Assembly (NCBI RefSeq): GCF_001439805.1
Contig: NZ_JYLK01000008.1
Span: 124,001 to 188,000 of the forward strand
Length of the DNA stretch: 64,000 nucleotides
Origin: Pseudomonas trivialis
Lineage (GTDB): Bacteria > Pseudomonadota > Gammaproteobacteria > Pseudomonadales > Pseudomonadaceae
Reading direction: 5' to 3'
How positions within the stretch are numbered: the first letter of the stretch is position 1; every line of letters begins with the position of its first letter. Made by a program: the position numbers and the translations under genes. The notes beneath the pieces are model-generated. The model ran no database searches, was not told the origin of the DNA, and saw nothing but the letters and a program-made list of their open reading frames with translations. Shown one piece after another: positions 36,461 to 46,553 of this stretch.

Positions 36461-37987
36461 ATGACTACCACGCCTAAACCTTTGGTCCTGATAATTCTCG
36501 ATGGCTTCGGACACAGTGAAAGCCACCACGACAACGCGGTATACGCGGCGCGCAAGCCGGTGCTGGACCGCCTGACCGCCACCGTGCCCAACGGCCTGAT
36601 CTCCGGATCGGGCATGGACGTGGGCCTGCCGGACGGCCAGATGGGCAACTCGGAAGTCGGCCACATGAACCTCGGCGCCGGACGAGTGGTATACCAGGAC
36701 TTCACCCGTGTCACCAAAGCGATCCGCGACGGCGAGTTTTTCGAGAACCCGACCATCTGCGCGGCGGTCGATAAAGCAGTGGCCGCCGGCAAGGCTGTGC
36801 ACTTCATGGGCCTCTTGTCCGACGGCGGTGTACACAGCCATCAGGACCACCTGGTCGCCATGGCCGAACTGGCCTTCAAACGCGGCGCCGACAAGATCTA
36901 CCTGCACGCCTTCCTCGACGGCCGCGACACACCGCCAAAAAGCGCGCAGTCGTCCATCGAACTGCTGGACGCCACCTTCGCTGCCCTGGGCAAAGGCCGC
37001 ATTGCCAGCCTGGTCGGACGTTACTTCGCCATGGACCGCGACAACCGCTGGGACCGCGTCGCCCAGGCCTACAACCTGATCGTCGACGGCCAGGCTGAAT
37101 TCAACGCCGCCACCGCCCAGCAAGGCCTTGAAGCCGCCTATGCGCGTGGCGAGAGCGACGAGTTCGTCAAGGCCACCACCATCGGCGAACCGGTGAAGGT
37201 CGAAGACGGCGACGCCGTGGTGTTCATGAACTTCCGCGCCGACCGTGCCCGCGAGCTGAGCCGCGTGTTTGTCGAAGATGGCTTCAAGGAGTTCGAGCGC
37301 GCGCGTCAGCCGAAAGTCCAGTACGTGGGCCTGACCCAATACGCCGCCAGCATCCCGGCCCCCGCCGCCTTTGCCGCGAGCAGCCTGGACAACGTGCTGG
37401 GCGATTACCTGGCCAAAAACGGCAAGACCCAGCTGCGCATCGCCGAGACCGAGAAGTACGCCCACGTGACGTTCTTCTTCTCCGGCGGGCGCGAAGAACC
37501 GTTCCCGGGCGAAGAACGCATCCTGATCCCATCGCCAAAAGTGGCCACCTACGACTTGCAGCCGGAAATGAGCGCGCCTGAGGTGACCGACAAAATCGTC
37601 GATGCCATCGAGCACCAGCGTTATGACGTAATCGTGGTCAACTACGCCAACGGCGACATGGTCGGCCACAGCGGCAACCTGGAGGCTGCGACCAAGGCCG
37701 TGGAATGCCTGGACCTGTGCGTCGGTCGCATTGTGGATGCGCTGGAAAAAGTCGGCGGCGAAGCCCTGATCACCGCCGACCACGGCAATTGCGAGCAGAT
37801 GTCCGACGAATCCACCGGTCAAGCCCACACCGCCCACACCACCGAGCCGGTGCCGTTCATCTACGTCGGCAAGCGCGATTTCAAGGTGCGTCATGGCGGC
37901 GTGCTGGCAGATGTGGCGCCGACCATGCTGATGCTGATGGGGATGGAGAAGCCCAAAGAGATGACCGGGACCTCGATCCTGGTCTAA
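36461..37987 (+). CDS. gpmI: 2,3-bisphosphoglycerate-independent phosphoglycerate mutase
   Basis: Glycolytic/gluconeogenic enzyme interconverting 3- and 2-phosphoglycerate with two Mn2+. The 508-residue protein has [11 protein letters not shown] (metal Asp), the nucleophile Ser in [22 protein letters not shown], and the second metal site [13 protein letters not shown]...TADHGNCE. The ATG at 36461 is preceded by GAGAGGA. Divergent from yibN and followed by envC and ctpA, as in enterobacteria. Confidence 0.98.
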   Translation: MTTTPKPLVLIILDGFGHSESHHDNAVYAARKPVLDRLTATVPNGLISGSGMDVGLPDGQMGNSEVGHMNLGAGRVVYQDFTRVTKAIRDGEFFENPTICAAVDKAVAAGKAVHFMGLLSDGGVHSHQDHLVAMAELAFKRGADKIYLHAFLDGRDTPPKSAQSSIELLDATFAALGKGRIASLVGRYFAMDRDNRWDRVAQAYNLIVDGQAEFNAATAQQGLEAAYARGESDEFVKATTIGEPVKVEDGDAVVFMNFRADRARELSRVFVEDGFKEFERARQPKVQYVGLTQYAASIPAPAAFAASSLDNVLGDYLAKNGKTQLRIAETEKYAHVTFFFSGGREEPFPGEERILIPSPKVATYDLQPEMSAPEVTDKIVDAIEHQRYDVIVVNYANGDMVGHSGNLEAATKAVECLDLCVGRIVDALEKVGGEALITADHGNCEQMSDESTGQAHTAHTTEPVPFIYVGKRDFKVRHGGVLADVAPTMLMLMGMEKPKEMTGTSILV

Positions 37988-38011
37988 GTCTATAAGACAC
38001 CAAAGGACAGT

Positions 38012-38037
38012 GTGGGAGAGGGCTTGCTCCCTCCCAC
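38012..38037. repeat. Single REP palindrome
   Basis: GTGGGAGAGGGCTTGCTCCCTCCCAC between gpmI and envC. Confidence 0.85.
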
Positions 38038-38183
38038 CTGTACTTTCAGTGTTTAGTCGATATCTTTTCGCCACACTCGCGCCACTCAGCGCCTAACTTG
38101 CTCGCGAGCCCCAATTGGGCGTTTTTTTTGCCGCGCTTGGCGGGCATACTAGGCCGTCCATTTCCCTGGTGTCGCCCGCCTCT

Positions 38184-39479
38184 ATGCTTCGCGCCTTGAT
38201 TACCCTTGCTCTTGTCTGCCTGCTCCAACCGGCGTTTGCCGATGAGCGTGCACAAACCCAACAACAGTTGGACGCTACGCGTCAGGACATTACCGAGCTG
38301 AAAAAGCTGCTCGGCAAGCTCCAGGAAGAAAAATCCGGCGTGCAGAAAGACCTGCGCGGTACGGAAACCGAGATGGGCAAGCTGGAGAAGCAGGTCCAGG
38401 AGCTGCAAAAAGAACTAAAGAAGAGCGAGTCGGAACTGGAGCGACTCGACGCTGAGAAAAAAAAACTCCAGAGCGCACGCGTTGAACAGCAACGCCTGAT
38501 CGCGATCCAGGCCCGCGCCGCTTACCAGAGCGGCCGCCAGGAATACCTCAAGCTGCTGCTCAACCAGCAGAACCCCGAGAAATTCGCACGCACCCTCACC
38601 TATTACGATTACCTGAGCAAAGCGCGGCTGGAGCAATTGAAAGGGTTCAACGAAACCCTGCGCCAGTTGGCCAATGTCGAACAGGAAATCGCCGACCAGC
38701 AATCGCAGCTGCTCGACCAGAAAACCGTCCTCGATACCCAGCGCGACCAGCTCGACAAGGTACGCAAGGAGCGCCAACTGGCCCTTGCCAAGCTCAACGA
38801 CGACGTCAAGGCCCGCGACGCCAAGCTGCAGGCCCGCGTGCAGGACCAGGCCGACCTGGCCAAGGTGCTCAAGACCATCGAGGAAACCCTGGCCCGCCAG
38901 GCTCGCGAGGCTGAAGAGGCGCGGCAAAAAGCGCTGATCGCCCAGCAGGAAGCCGAAAAAAAGCGCCAGCGTGAGGCCGAACAGGCGGCTACCAGCGACG
39001 CTCCGGCGCCGCGTAAACCGGCGCGTGCAGCGCCCGGCCCGATGGTTTCCAGCACCGGCGAGTCGTTCGGCGGCCCTTTTGCTTCAGCGCGCGGCAAACT
39101 TCCATGGCCGGTCGATGGTCGATTACTGGCACGCTTTGGTGAAACCCGTGGCGATGACACCCGTGCCAAGTGGGATGGCGTGATGATCAGCGCCGCCGCC
39201 GGCAGCCAGGTCCACGCCGTTCACGGTGGGCGCGTGGTGTTCGCCGATTGGCTGCGCGGCGCTGGCCTGCTGGTGATTCTTGACCACGGCAATGGCTATT
39301 TGAGCCTTTACGGCCACAATCAGACATTACTCAAGTCGGCAGGTGATGTTGTAAAAGCCGGTGAATCCATCTCCACTGTGGGTAACAGTGGTGGCCAGGA
39401 CACCCCGGCGCTGTACTTCGCTATTCGTCAGCAGGGCCGCCCGAGCGACCCTGCACAATGGTGCCGTTCCCAAGGATAG
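38184..39479 (+). CDS. envC: Murein hydrolase activator EnvC family protein (degenerate M23 domain)
   Basis: Periplasmic activator of cell-wall amidases at division. The 431-residue protein has a signal peptide (ending near FADE), a long coiled coil (about residues 25-260) and a C-terminal LytM/M23 domain. Zinc ligands are lost: the first His-x3-Asp region reads DTRAKWDG, and the final HxH is LYFAIR. That is the hallmark of non-catalytic EnvC. ATG at 38184; the longer frame adds an implausible leader. Followed 30 bases later by ctpA. Confidence 0.92.
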   Translation: MLRALITLALVCLLQPAFADERAQTQQQLDATRQDITELKKLLGKLQEEKSGVQKDLRGTETEMGKLEKQVQELQKELKKSESELERLDAEKKKLQSARVEQQRLIAIQARAAYQSGRQEYLKLLLNQQNPEKFARTLTYYDYLSKARLEQLKGFNETLRQLANVEQEIADQQSQLLDQKTVLDTQRDQLDKVRKERQLALAKLNDDVKARDAKLQARVQDQADLAKVLKTIEETLARQAREAEEARQKALIAQQEAEKKRQREAEQAATSDAPAPRKPARAAPGPMVSSTGESFGGPFASARGKLPWPVDGRLLARFGETRGDDTRAKWDGVMISAAAGSQVHAVHGGRVVFADWLRGAGLLVILDHGNGYLSLYGHNQTLLKSAGDVVKAGESISTVGNSGGQDTPALYFAIRQQGRPSDPAQWCRSQG

Positions 39480-39509
39480 GGCCGTACCTACATTAGGAGT
39501 TCGTTCGAC

Positions 39510-40835
39510 ATGCTGCATTTGTCCCGCCTCACTTCGCTGGCCCTGACGATCGCCCTGGTGACCGGCGCGCCGCTGGCTTTCGCCGATCAGGCCGCACCGA
39601 CAGCGCCCGCCACCGCCGCGAGCTCTGCCGCGACCACCAAGGCGCCGTTGCCGCTGGACGAGCTGCGCACCTTTGCCGAGGTCATGGACCGCATCAAGGC
39701 AGCCTATGTCGAGCCGGTAGACGACAAGACCCTGCTGGAAAACGCCATCAAGGGCATGCTCAGCAACCTCGACCCGCACTCCGCCTACCTGGGCCCGGAA
39801 GATTTCGCCGAGCTGCAGGAAAGCACCAGCGGTGAGTTCGGTGGCCTGGGCATTGAAGTAGGTGCCGAAGACGGCCAGATCAAAGTGGTCTCGCCGATTG
39901 ACGACACGCCGGCGTCCAAGGCCGGCATCCAGGCCGGCGATTTGATCGTCAAGATCAATGGCCAGCCCACCCGTGGCCAGACCATGACCGAAGCCGTCGA
40001 CAAGATGCGCGGCAAGCTTGGCCAGAAAATCACCCTGACCCTGGTGCGCGACGGCGGCAACCCGTTTGACGTGACCCTGGCCCGCGCGACCATCACGGTC
40101 AAGAGCGTGAAGAGCCAGTTGCTGGAGTCGGGTTACGGCTACATCCGCATCACCCAGTTCCAGGTCAAGACCGGCGACGAAGTGGCCAAGGCCCTGGCCA
40201 AGCTGCGCAAGGACAACGGCAAGAAACTCAACGGCATCGTGCTCGACCTGCGTAACAACCCGGGCGGCGTGCTGCAATCGGCGGTGGAAGTGGTCGATCA
40301 CTTCATCACCAAGGGCCTGATCGTCTACACCAAGGGCCGCATCGCCAACTCCGAGCTGCGCTTCTCGGCCACCGGTAACGACCTCAGCGAAAACGTGCCA
40401 CTGGCCGTGCTGATCAACGGCGGCAGCGCCTCGGCCTCGGAAATCGTCGCCGGTGCCCTGCAGGATCAGAAGCGCGGCGTGCTGATGGGCACCACCAGCT
40501 TCGGCAAGGGCTCGGTGCAAACCGTGTTGCCGCTGAACAACGAGCGCGCGCTGAAAATCACCACCGCGCTGTATTACACGCCCAACGGTCGCTCGATCCA
40601 GGCCCAGGGCATCGTCCCGGACATCGAAGTGCGCAAGGCCAAGATCACCAACGAGATCGACAGCGAGTACTACAAGGAGGCCGATCTGCAAGGTCATCTG
40701 GGCAATGGCAACGGCGGCGCCGACCAGCCGACCGGCAGTGGCGCCAAAGCCAAACCGATGCCGCAGGACGACGACTACCAGTTGGCCCAGGCGTTGAGCC
40801 TGCTCAAGGGCCTGAGCATCACGCGCAACCGTTGA
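39510..40835 (+). CDS. ctpA: Carboxy-terminal processing protease, S41 family
   Basis: Periplasmic Ser/Lys protease that trims proteins and cell-wall hydrolases at their C-termini. A signal peptide (cleavage after PLAFA) is followed by the N-terminal region, a PDZ domain (about residues 100-180, GGLGIEVGAEDGQIKVVSP), and the S41 domain with the Ser in NGGSASASEIVAG and the Lys in TSFGKGSVQT. 441 residues. It abuts yibQ with one base between. Confidence 0.96.
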   Translation: MLHLSRLTSLALTIALVTGAPLAFADQAAPTAPATAASSAATTKAPLPLDELRTFAEVMDRIKAAYVEPVDDKTLLENAIKGMLSNLDPHSAYLGPEDFAELQESTSGEFGGLGIEVGAEDGQIKVVSPIDDTPASKAGIQAGDLIVKINGQPTRGQTMTEAVDKMRGKLGQKITLTLVRDGGNPFDVTLARATITVKSVKSQLLESGYGYIRITQFQVKTGDEVAKALAKLRKDNGKKLNGIVLDLRNNPGGVLQSAVEVVDHFITKGLIVYTKGRIANSELRFSATGNDLSENVPLAVLINGGSASASEIVAGALQDQKRGVLMGTTSFGKGSVQTVLPLNNERALKITTALYYTPNGRSIQAQGIVPDIEVRKAKITNEIDSEYYKEADLQGHLGNGNGGADQPTGSGAKAKPMPQDDDYQLAQALSLLKGLSITRNR

Positions 40836-40836
40836 T

Positions 40837-41622
40837 ATGCGCCTTGTCCTGATCATCGCCGTGCTGTGCAGCCTGGCAGGCGTCGCCCACGCGACGCCCG
40901 TCGGCGAACCGCACAAAGCCTACCTGACCCTGATCATCGACGACCTGGGGCAAAACCTGCCCCGGGATCGGCGCGTGCTGGCCCTGCCTGGGCCGGTCAC
41001 CACCGCGATCATGCCCGACACACCCCACGCCGCCGAATTCGCCCGCGAGGCCCACAAGGCCGGCAAGATCGTGATCCTGCACATGCCCATGGACCCGGCC
41101 ACCGGCCCGTTCGCCTGGCACCCTGAATTGCCCATCGAAGAACTCGGCAAGCGTCTGGACGCCGCCTTCGAAGCCGTGCCCTTCACCGCCGGCATCAATA
41201 ATCACATGGGCAGCCGCATGACCGCCCAGCCGCAGGCGATGGCCTGGCTGATGGGCGAGTTGCAGCGGCGGCACAAGTTCTTTGTCGACAGCCGCACCAG
41301 CGCGCAGACCGTCGCCGCCGCCGAGGCGCAGAAGATCGGCCTGGCCAGTGTCTCGCGGGATGTGTTTCTGGATGACGAACGCACCGAAGCGGCCATCACC
41401 ACCCAACTGCAAACCGCGATCAAGCTGGCGCACAAGCAGGGCTCTGCGGTGATGATCGGCCACCCGTACCCACAGACCCTGGCAGTGCTCGAGCGCGAGT
41501 TGCCCAGGCTCAAGGCCCAAGGGGTCGAGTGGATCGATATCAAGTCGATGATCGGCCTGCGCAGCAATCAGGCCATGGGCGGCCATGGCCGTGACGGCAC
41601 CTACCGCCCGAGCCCTAGATAA
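40837..41622 (+). CDS. Divergent polysaccharide deacetylase family protein (YibQ-like)
   Basis: A 261-residue exported protein (signal peptide to about VAHA). It is a divergent NodB-like fold: LTLIIDDLGQN replaces the usual TFDDG, then HMPMDP, AGINNHMGSRMT, FFVDSRTSA and IGHPYP follow. Function is unknown; in E. coli the homologue is also downstream of envC. Starts one base after the ctpA stop, so it is co-transcribed. Confidence 0.88.
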   Translation: MRLVLIIAVLCSLAGVAHATPVGEPHKAYLTLIIDDLGQNLPRDRRVLALPGPVTTAIMPDTPHAAEFAREAHKAGKIVILHMPMDPATGPFAWHPELPIEELGKRLDAAFEAVPFTAGINNHMGSRMTAQPQAMAWLMGELQRRHKFFVDSRTSAQTVAAAEAQKIGLASVSRDVFLDDERTEAAITTQLQTAIKLAHKQGSAVMIGHPYPQTLAVLERELPRLKAQGVEWIDIKSMIGLRSNQAMGGHGRDGTYRPSPR

Positions 41623-41688
41623 CTAACGCCCGCCCCGCACGCCGGCCCTGAATAGTGAGCGCTCGACTCACTCTTTTCAGGACACTCC

Positions 41689-43284
41689 ATGAACATCACA
41701 CACGTTATTGCTTCCGGGCTGCTGCTCGTCGGCCTCTGCGGCGCACTGCACGCCGCCGACAAGGATTTCGGCGAAGGCCTGGCCAATACAGGCCCCGCGC
41801 AGGTTCTGCGTAACGCCAGGCATCAACACGATCACTGGAATGGCGTTGGCCGTATCCGTAATGAAGGTCAGACGCTGTGCACCGCCAGCCTGCTGGACAC
41901 CCGTGACGAGAGCGGCAAGTCCGGTCCCGCCTATGTGGTCACCAGCAGTCATTGCCTGCATCGTCTCAACGGCGCGGTGCAAAGGGATATGCCGATCAAG
42001 GGCAGCATCAGCTTTAACTATTTCGACGACACCCTCGAAACCCTCAAGACCTACCCGCTGAAAACTCTGAGATGGGGCAGCAGCCACGGGGTCGATCTGG
42101 CGGTGATCGAATTGCAGGCGACCCTGGCGAGCCTGATCACAGCGGGCATCACGCCGTTGAAGCTGGCCGAAGAAGTACCTGCTGACGGGGTGAATATCCT
42201 CGCCCTCGCCGCCCCCGAATGGGACACGCTGCACCTGTCGGCCTGCACTCAACAGGCCTCGCGGGAACTGGTGGAACAGCCGTTCGTGTGGCGAGTCACG
42301 CTGAAGAACCAGTGCCAGGGCGTCTCCCTCGGCGGCTTTGGCGGGCCGCTGCTCGACCGCGCCAGCAACCGGCTCTTCGGCATACTCAGCACCAGCACGC
42401 GCGGGCAGCCCGCCGAACGTAAATGCCAGCGCGACGCGCCGTGCGAGGTCAACAACGGTATACCCACCTGGCAGCCCGAGACCAACTACGGCAGCCCGAT
42501 AACGTTCCTCAGCCAGTGTTTTATCGGCGGCGTGCTACAGGCCGATGACGAGTACTGCGCGCTGTATCCGACCACCTCCATCACGTTCGAAAAACCGGCC
42601 CCCGTTCAGCAGTATTTCCTCAAGAAAGCCGACGGCAACGGCAAGGATATCGTGCCGCGCTGGAACCTGGCCTTCAGCATCAACACGCCGTTTTATCGCT
42701 ACAAAACCACACGCCGGGCCATCGACTGCGAAAACCCGGCGCTCTACAGCGCGCCGATCAAGGCTGAGCACGCCTACGTCAATGACCCCATCGGCCCGCA
42801 AACCGGCATGCACATGCTGTGTATCGTCGGCGTGGAGTCCGCCGAGCAGCGCGTTACCTCGGGCATGATGAAAAATGCGCTGAGCCTGGCCGTCGAACTG
42901 GCCGAACCGGGCCCTGCGCGTACGCCGAACCTGAGCATCAGCCTGGATAAACAGGGCCTTGCCGCCTATACACTGATCTGGCACCTCGCACCGCCCTTCA
43001 TGCAGCGCTACACCTACAAGTACGGCCCGGCCGCCACCACCGATTGCCTGCGCCCGGTGGACTACCTGCCCATACCGCCGACAGCGGTGAAAGACGTGGA
43101 AGAGGGGGAAGACGAAGATATCATTGCCCTGGTGCATCCACTCAATGATGACCCGGTCACGCCGCCGGAAAAGTACGCGCAATTGATCAGCGTTCAGGGC
43201 ACGCCCTACAAGATCTGCACTTACGCCTACGACCAGGCGGATCAGCCATCCACCTTGCGTGTGGACCTGCTTAAACCACGTTGA
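41689..43284 (+). CDS. Trypsin-fold secreted protein with catalytic Ser replaced (probable pseudoprotease)
   Basis: A 531-residue protein with signal peptide (cleavage near ALHAA). The N-terminal half resembles a trypsin-like (S1) domain: LCTASLLD, His88 in VVTSSHC, Asp136 in HGVDLAVIE, and Cys209 before the nucleophile loop. That loop reads GGFGGPLLD, with Phe217 (TTT) where the catalytic Ser is expected. The C-terminal half (about 300-531) has several Cys residues and no family I recognise. It may bind rather than cleave. Neither neighbour gives a functional clue. Confidence 0.72.
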   Translation: MNITHVIASGLLLVGLCGALHAADKDFGEGLANTGPAQVLRNARHQHDHWNGVGRIRNEGQTLCTASLLDTRDESGKSGPAYVVTSSHCLHRLNGAVQRDMPIKGSISFNYFDDTLETLKTYPLKTLRWGSSHGVDLAVIELQATLASLITAGITPLKLAEEVPADGVNILALAAPEWDTLHLSACTQQASRELVEQPFVWRVTLKNQCQGVSLGGFGGPLLDRASNRLFGILSTSTRGQPAERKCQRDAPCEVNNGIPTWQPETNYGSPITFLSQCFIGGVLQADDEYCALYPTTSITFEKPAPVQQYFLKKADGNGKDIVPRWNLAFSINTPFYRYKTTRRAIDCENPALYSAPIKAEHAYVNDPIGPQTGMHMLCIVGVESAEQRVTSGMMKNALSLAVELAEPGPARTPNLSISLDKQGLAAYTLIWHLAPPFMQRYTYKYGPAATTDCLRPVDYLPIPPTAVKDVEEGEDEDIIALVHPLNDDPVTPPEKYAQLISVQGTPYKICTYAYDQADQPSTLRVDLLKPR

Positions 43285-43287
43285 GAA

Positions 43288-44034
43288 CTAAAGGTAGCGG
43301 GCCATGATTGCGTCGACCACGCCTTCCTTGCGCAACTGGTCCAGAGCCGTTTGCAGCCTGGCCACCAGCTCGTCCGGCACATCCTTGTTCAGCGCCAGGA
43401 ACAACTCGGCGCTGTTGAAGCGCAACACCGTTTTGAGCCCGGTCACGCCGACCTGACGTGCCAGGTAGCGCCCGGCGGGATCGCCGGTGGCCCAGAGGTC
43501 GATCTGGCCTTCCATGAGTCGTTGCGCATTATCCTGATCGCGCAACACAACCAGCGGCTTGAGGCCTTGCTTGTCCAGGGTCTGGGCAATGGCATCACCC
43601 TTGTAGGCACCGATTCTATAGCGGCGCGCCTGCTCGAGGCTGCCGAGCTGGATCTTGCTGTCGGCCTTGGCCAGCAGCACCCAATCGTCCGGGCCGATGG
43701 GGCCGACCCATTTGAACAACGCTTCACGATCAGGCAGGCGCGCCATCACAAAGACGCCGTAGCCGGGTTTTTCCAGGGTGAGTTTGTAAATACGTTCCCA
43801 GGGAAAGCGCAGGGTGAGGTTGTAGGCAATGCCGGCGCGCTTGAAGGTCTCGCGCACGATGTCGGCGGCGATACCTTCGATGTTCTCGTCCCTGGCGAAA
43901 TTCTTGCCGTTTTTTGCCATGTTGTAGGGCGGAAAATTTTCCGTCAGCAACACCATCGCGGTGTCGGAGGGATCGTCGGCGTGGGCCGTCCCTGCCAACA
44001 GCAGGGACGTGGCAAGCAGGAGTTGTTTGAACAT
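43288..44034 (-). CDS. Periplasmic solute-binding protein, family 3
   Basis: A 248-residue exported protein (signal MFKQLLLATSLLLAGTAHAD) of the amino-acid-type SBP_bac_3 family: TENFPPYN near the mature N-terminus, IRETFKRAG-like helix, and a hinge region FVMARLPDREALFKWVGPIG. No permease or ATPase gene is adjacent, so it may serve a distant transporter or be a sensor-type orphan. The frame extends upstream to 44085, but the signal peptide sets the start at 44034. Confidence 0.82.
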   Translation of the reverse strand: MFKQLLLATSLLLAGTAHADDPSDTAMVLLTENFPPYNMAKNGKNFARDENIEGIAADIVRETFKRAGIAYNLTLRFPWERIYKLTLEKPGYGVFVMARLPDREALFKWVGPIGPDDWVLLAKADSKIQLGSLEQARRYRIGAYKGDAIAQTLDKQGLKPLVVLRDQDNAQRLMEGQIDLWATGDPAGRYLARQVGVTGLKTVLRFNSAELFLALNKDVPDELVARLQTALDQLRKEGVVDAIMARYL

Positions 44035-44100
44035 GTAGGCTACCGGAATCCATGGCAAGCGCAGAGAGTGCCGCGCGCCTGCCATGCTGTCCAGCGGCGT

Positions 44101-44871
44101 TTAGCGTACGACGATACCGCGCGCTGCCATGTAGGCCTTGGCCTCGGGAACGGTGTATTCACCAAAGTGGAAAATGCTCGCCGCCAGCACCGCGCTGGCG
44201 TGGCCTTCGATCACGCCGTCAGCCAGGTGCTGCAGGTTGCCGACGCCGCCGGAGGCGATCACCGGGATGCCCAGGGCATCGCTGATGGCACGGGTCACGC
44301 CCAGGTCGAAACCATTTTTCATACCGTCCTGGTCCATGCTGGTCAGCAGGATTTCGCCGGCGCCCAGGCCTTCCATCTTCATCGCCCACGCCACCGCGTC
44401 CAGGCCGGTAGGCTTGCGCCCGCCGTGGGTGAAGATCTCCCAGCGCGGGGTTTCGCCGGGGCCCGAGACTTTCTTGGCGTCGATGGCGACTACGATGCAT
44501 TGCGAACCGAAGTGCTGCGCAGCCTCGCCAACGAACTCCGGATTGAACACCGCAGCGGTGTTGATCGAGACCTTGTCGGCACCGGCGTTGAGCAGGTTGC
44601 GAATATCCTGCACGGTGCGTACGCCACCGCCCACGGTCAGCGGGATGAACACCTGGCTGGCCATGCGCTCGACGGTATGCAGCGTGGTGTCGCGGCCGTC
44701 GACGCTGGCGGTGATGTCGAGAAAGGTAATTTCGTCGGCACCCTGCTCATCGTAGCGACGGGCGATTTCCACCGGATCGCCGGCATCACGGATGTTCTCG
44801 AACTTGACGCCCTTGACCACGCGACCGTTGTCGACGTCCAGGCAAGGGATGATGCGTTTGGCCAGCGCCAT
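44101..44871 (-). CDS. hisF: Imidazole glycerol phosphate synthase subunit HisF
   Basis: Cyclase half of the fifth histidine step; uses ammonia from HisH and PRFAR to give imidazole glycerol phosphate and AICAR. The 256-residue TIM barrel has catalytic Asp residues in [15 protein letters not shown] (about residue 12) and [13 protein letters not shown], and VIASGGVGN phosphate binding. Follows hisA after 9 bases. Confidence 0.98.
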   Translation of the reverse strand: MALAKRIIPCLDVDNGRVVKGVKFENIRDAGDPVEIARRYDEQGADEITFLDITASVDGRDTTLHTVERMASQVFIPLTVGGGVRTVQDIRNLLNAGADKVSINTAAVFNPEFVGEAAQHFGSQCIVVAIDAKKVSGPGETPRWEIFTHGGRKPTGLDAVAWAMKMEGLGAGEILLTSMDQDGMKNGFDLGVTRAISDALGIPVIASGGVGNLQHLADGVIEGHASAVLAASIFHFGEYTVPEAKAYMAARGIVVR

Positions 44872-44880
44872 GGTCAGTCC

Positions 44881-45618
44881 TCAGCCGTTATAGGCGTCGC
44901 AGTAAGCCTGAGCTTCGGCGACGTCCAGGGTGCCTTCGTAGATCGCGCGGCCGGTGATGGCGCCGATGATGCCGGGCGCACGGGCGTCCAGCAGCGACTT
45001 GATATCGCCCAGGTTGTGAATACCGCCGGAAGCAATCACCGGAATCTTCGTCGCGGCGGCCAGTGCCGCGGTGAACGGCACGTTGCAGCCCTGCATCATG
45101 CCGTCTTTGGCGATGTCGGTATAAACGATGGCGGACACGCCGTCGGCTTCGAACTGTTTGGCGAGGTCAATCACCTGCACGGTGCTGATTTCAGCCCAGC
45201 CGTCGGTGGCGACGAAACCGTCCTTGGCATCCAGGCCCACGATCACCTTGCCGGGGAACGCGCGGCAGGCCTCGGCGACGAAGGCCGGGTCTTTCACCGC
45301 CTTGGTGCCGATGATCACGTAGCTCACGCCTGCCTTGACGTAGTGCTCGATGGTTTCCAGGGAACGGATACCGCCACCGATCTGGATCGGCAGGTTGGGG
45401 TAGCGTTTGGCGATGGCGGTGACCACCTCACCATTGACCGGCTGGCCTTCGAAGGCGCCGTTCAGGTCCACCAGATGCAGGCGACGGCAGCCCCCTTCCA
45501 CCCACTTGGCGGCCATGCTCACCGGGTCATCGGAGAACACGGTGGAGTCTTCCATGCGGCCCTGGCGCAGACGTACGCAAGCGCCGTCCTTGAGATCGAT
45601 AGCGGGGATAATCAGCAT
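44881..45618 (-). CDS. hisA: ProFAR isomerase HisA
   Basis: Isomerises ProFAR to PRFAR in histidine synthesis. The 245-residue TIM barrel has the catalytic [14 protein letters not shown]sp near the N-terminus, [13 protein letters not shown], and phosphate loops IGGGIRS and VIASGGIHN. Lies between the DUF2164 gene and hisF on one leftward transcript. Confidence 0.98.
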   Translation of the reverse strand: MLIIPAIDLKDGACVRLRQGRMEDSTVFSDDPVSMAAKWVEGGCRRLHLVDLNGAFEGQPVNGEVVTAIAKRYPNLPIQIGGGIRSLETIEHYVKAGVSYVIIGTKAVKDPAFVAEACRAFPGKVIVGLDAKDGFVATDGWAEISTVQVIDLAKQFEADGVSAIVYTDIAKDGMMQGCNVPFTAALAAATKIPVIASGGIHNLGDIKSLLDARAPGIIGAITGRAIYEGTLDVAEAQAYCDAYNG

Positions 45619-45657
45619 CTGGCAAACCTTATTCGATATTCAGCAATGCTTGGGAAA

Positions 45658-45915
45658 TCAGGGTTTCTCAAGCGACCACAAGTCGCTTTCGAGGCTTTCG
45701 AACCTTTCTTTAAGGAGCGTCTGCGTGTCGAAAATCGCCCTGTTGTAATAGTGCGGCGCCACCTCAAGGGTGAACAGCTCAAGAATCTCGGCCACTTCGA
45801 ACGAACCCAGCGTGAGCTCGAAACGGTCCTGCATGAAGCGCTTGATCTTGTCGGTGGCCTCACGCTCCTGCTCGGGCGTGAGGGTCAAGATCGGTGCTTT
45901 GGCCTTCCTGACCAT
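45658..45915 (-). CDS. DUF2164 family protein
   Basis: An 84- to 85-residue cytoplasmic protein of the DUF2164 family: LTPEQEREATDKIKRFMQDRFELTLGSFEVAEILELF, then the APHYYNRAIFDTQ segment. Function unknown. Its ATG overlaps the hisH stop by one base (TAATG), so it is translated as part of the his cluster, between hisH and hisA. An ATG 6 codons upstream is in frame within hisH. Confidence 0.85.
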   Translation of the reverse strand: MVRKAKAPILTLTPEQEREATDKIKRFMQDRFELTLGSFEVAEILELFTLEVAPHYYNRAIFDTQTLLKERFESLESDLWSLEKP

Positions 45916-46553
45916 TACCAGCGGCCATCCCACGCGGCGAAGTTCTGCAGCAATTGCAGGCCATGGGTATGGCTTTTTTCCGGATGGAACTGCACGGCAA
46001 AACGCGAGCCTTCGGCCAGCGCGGCGGCGAAGTCGACGCCGTAATGCCCGCCACCCGCCACTTGGCCCGCTTTACCGGCGGCGATGTAGTAGCTGTGCAC
46101 GAAATAAAAGCGCGCCATGTCCGGCACCTCGTGCCACAACGGGTGATCCAGCGTCTGGCGCACTTCGTTCCAGCCCATGTGCGGGACTTTCAAGTGGGCG
46201 CCGTCTTCGTGCAGGTCTTTGCCGAAGAACTTCACATCGCCGGGGAACAGGCCAATGCAGTCGACACCATTGTTCTCTTCGCTGCGATCCAGCAGGGCTT
46301 GCATGCCCACGCAGATGCCGAGGAACGGCCGGTCCTGGCTGACTTCGCGCACCAGGCTGTCAAAGCCCAGGCGACGAATCTCGGCCATGCAGTCGCGAAT
46401 CGCGCCCACACCGGGGAACACCACGCGGTCGGCTTCGCGAATCACATCGGCATCGCTGGTGATCAGCACCTTGCCGGCGCCCACGTGCTCGAGGGCCTTG
46501 GCCACCGAATGCAGGTTGCCCATGCCGTAGTCGATAACCGCGACCGTCTGCAT
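45915..46553 (-). CDS. hisH: Imidazole glycerol phosphate synthase subunit HisH
   Basis: Glutamine amidotransferase half of the HisFH complex, making ammonia for HisF. 212 residues with the class I triad: nucleophile Cys in GICVGMQAL (about residue 82), and the His/Glu pair in [13 protein letters not shown]-type one-base overlap with hisB upstream and DUF2164 downstream. Confidence 0.98.
   Translation of the reverse strand: MQTVAVIDYGMGNLHSVAKALEHVGAGKVLITSDADVIREADRVVFPGVGAIRDCMAEIRRLGFDSLVREVSQDRPFLGICVGMQALLDRSEENNGVDCIGLFPGDVKFFGKDLHEDGAHLKVPHMGWNEVRQTLDHPLWHEVPDMARFYFVHSYYIAAGKAGQVAGGGHYGVDFAAALAEGSRFAVQFHPEKSHTHGLQLLQNFAAWDGRW

Noticed and set aside
38184..39479. EnvC-like protein as an active M23 endopeptidase
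   Set aside because: Zinc-ligand positions are substituted (DTRAKWDG and LYFAIR), so it was annotated as a non-catalytic activator instead.
43351..46044. 897-residue open frame opposite the solute-binding gene, hisF and hisA
   Set aside because: Runs across three real genes on the other strand and has no family motif.
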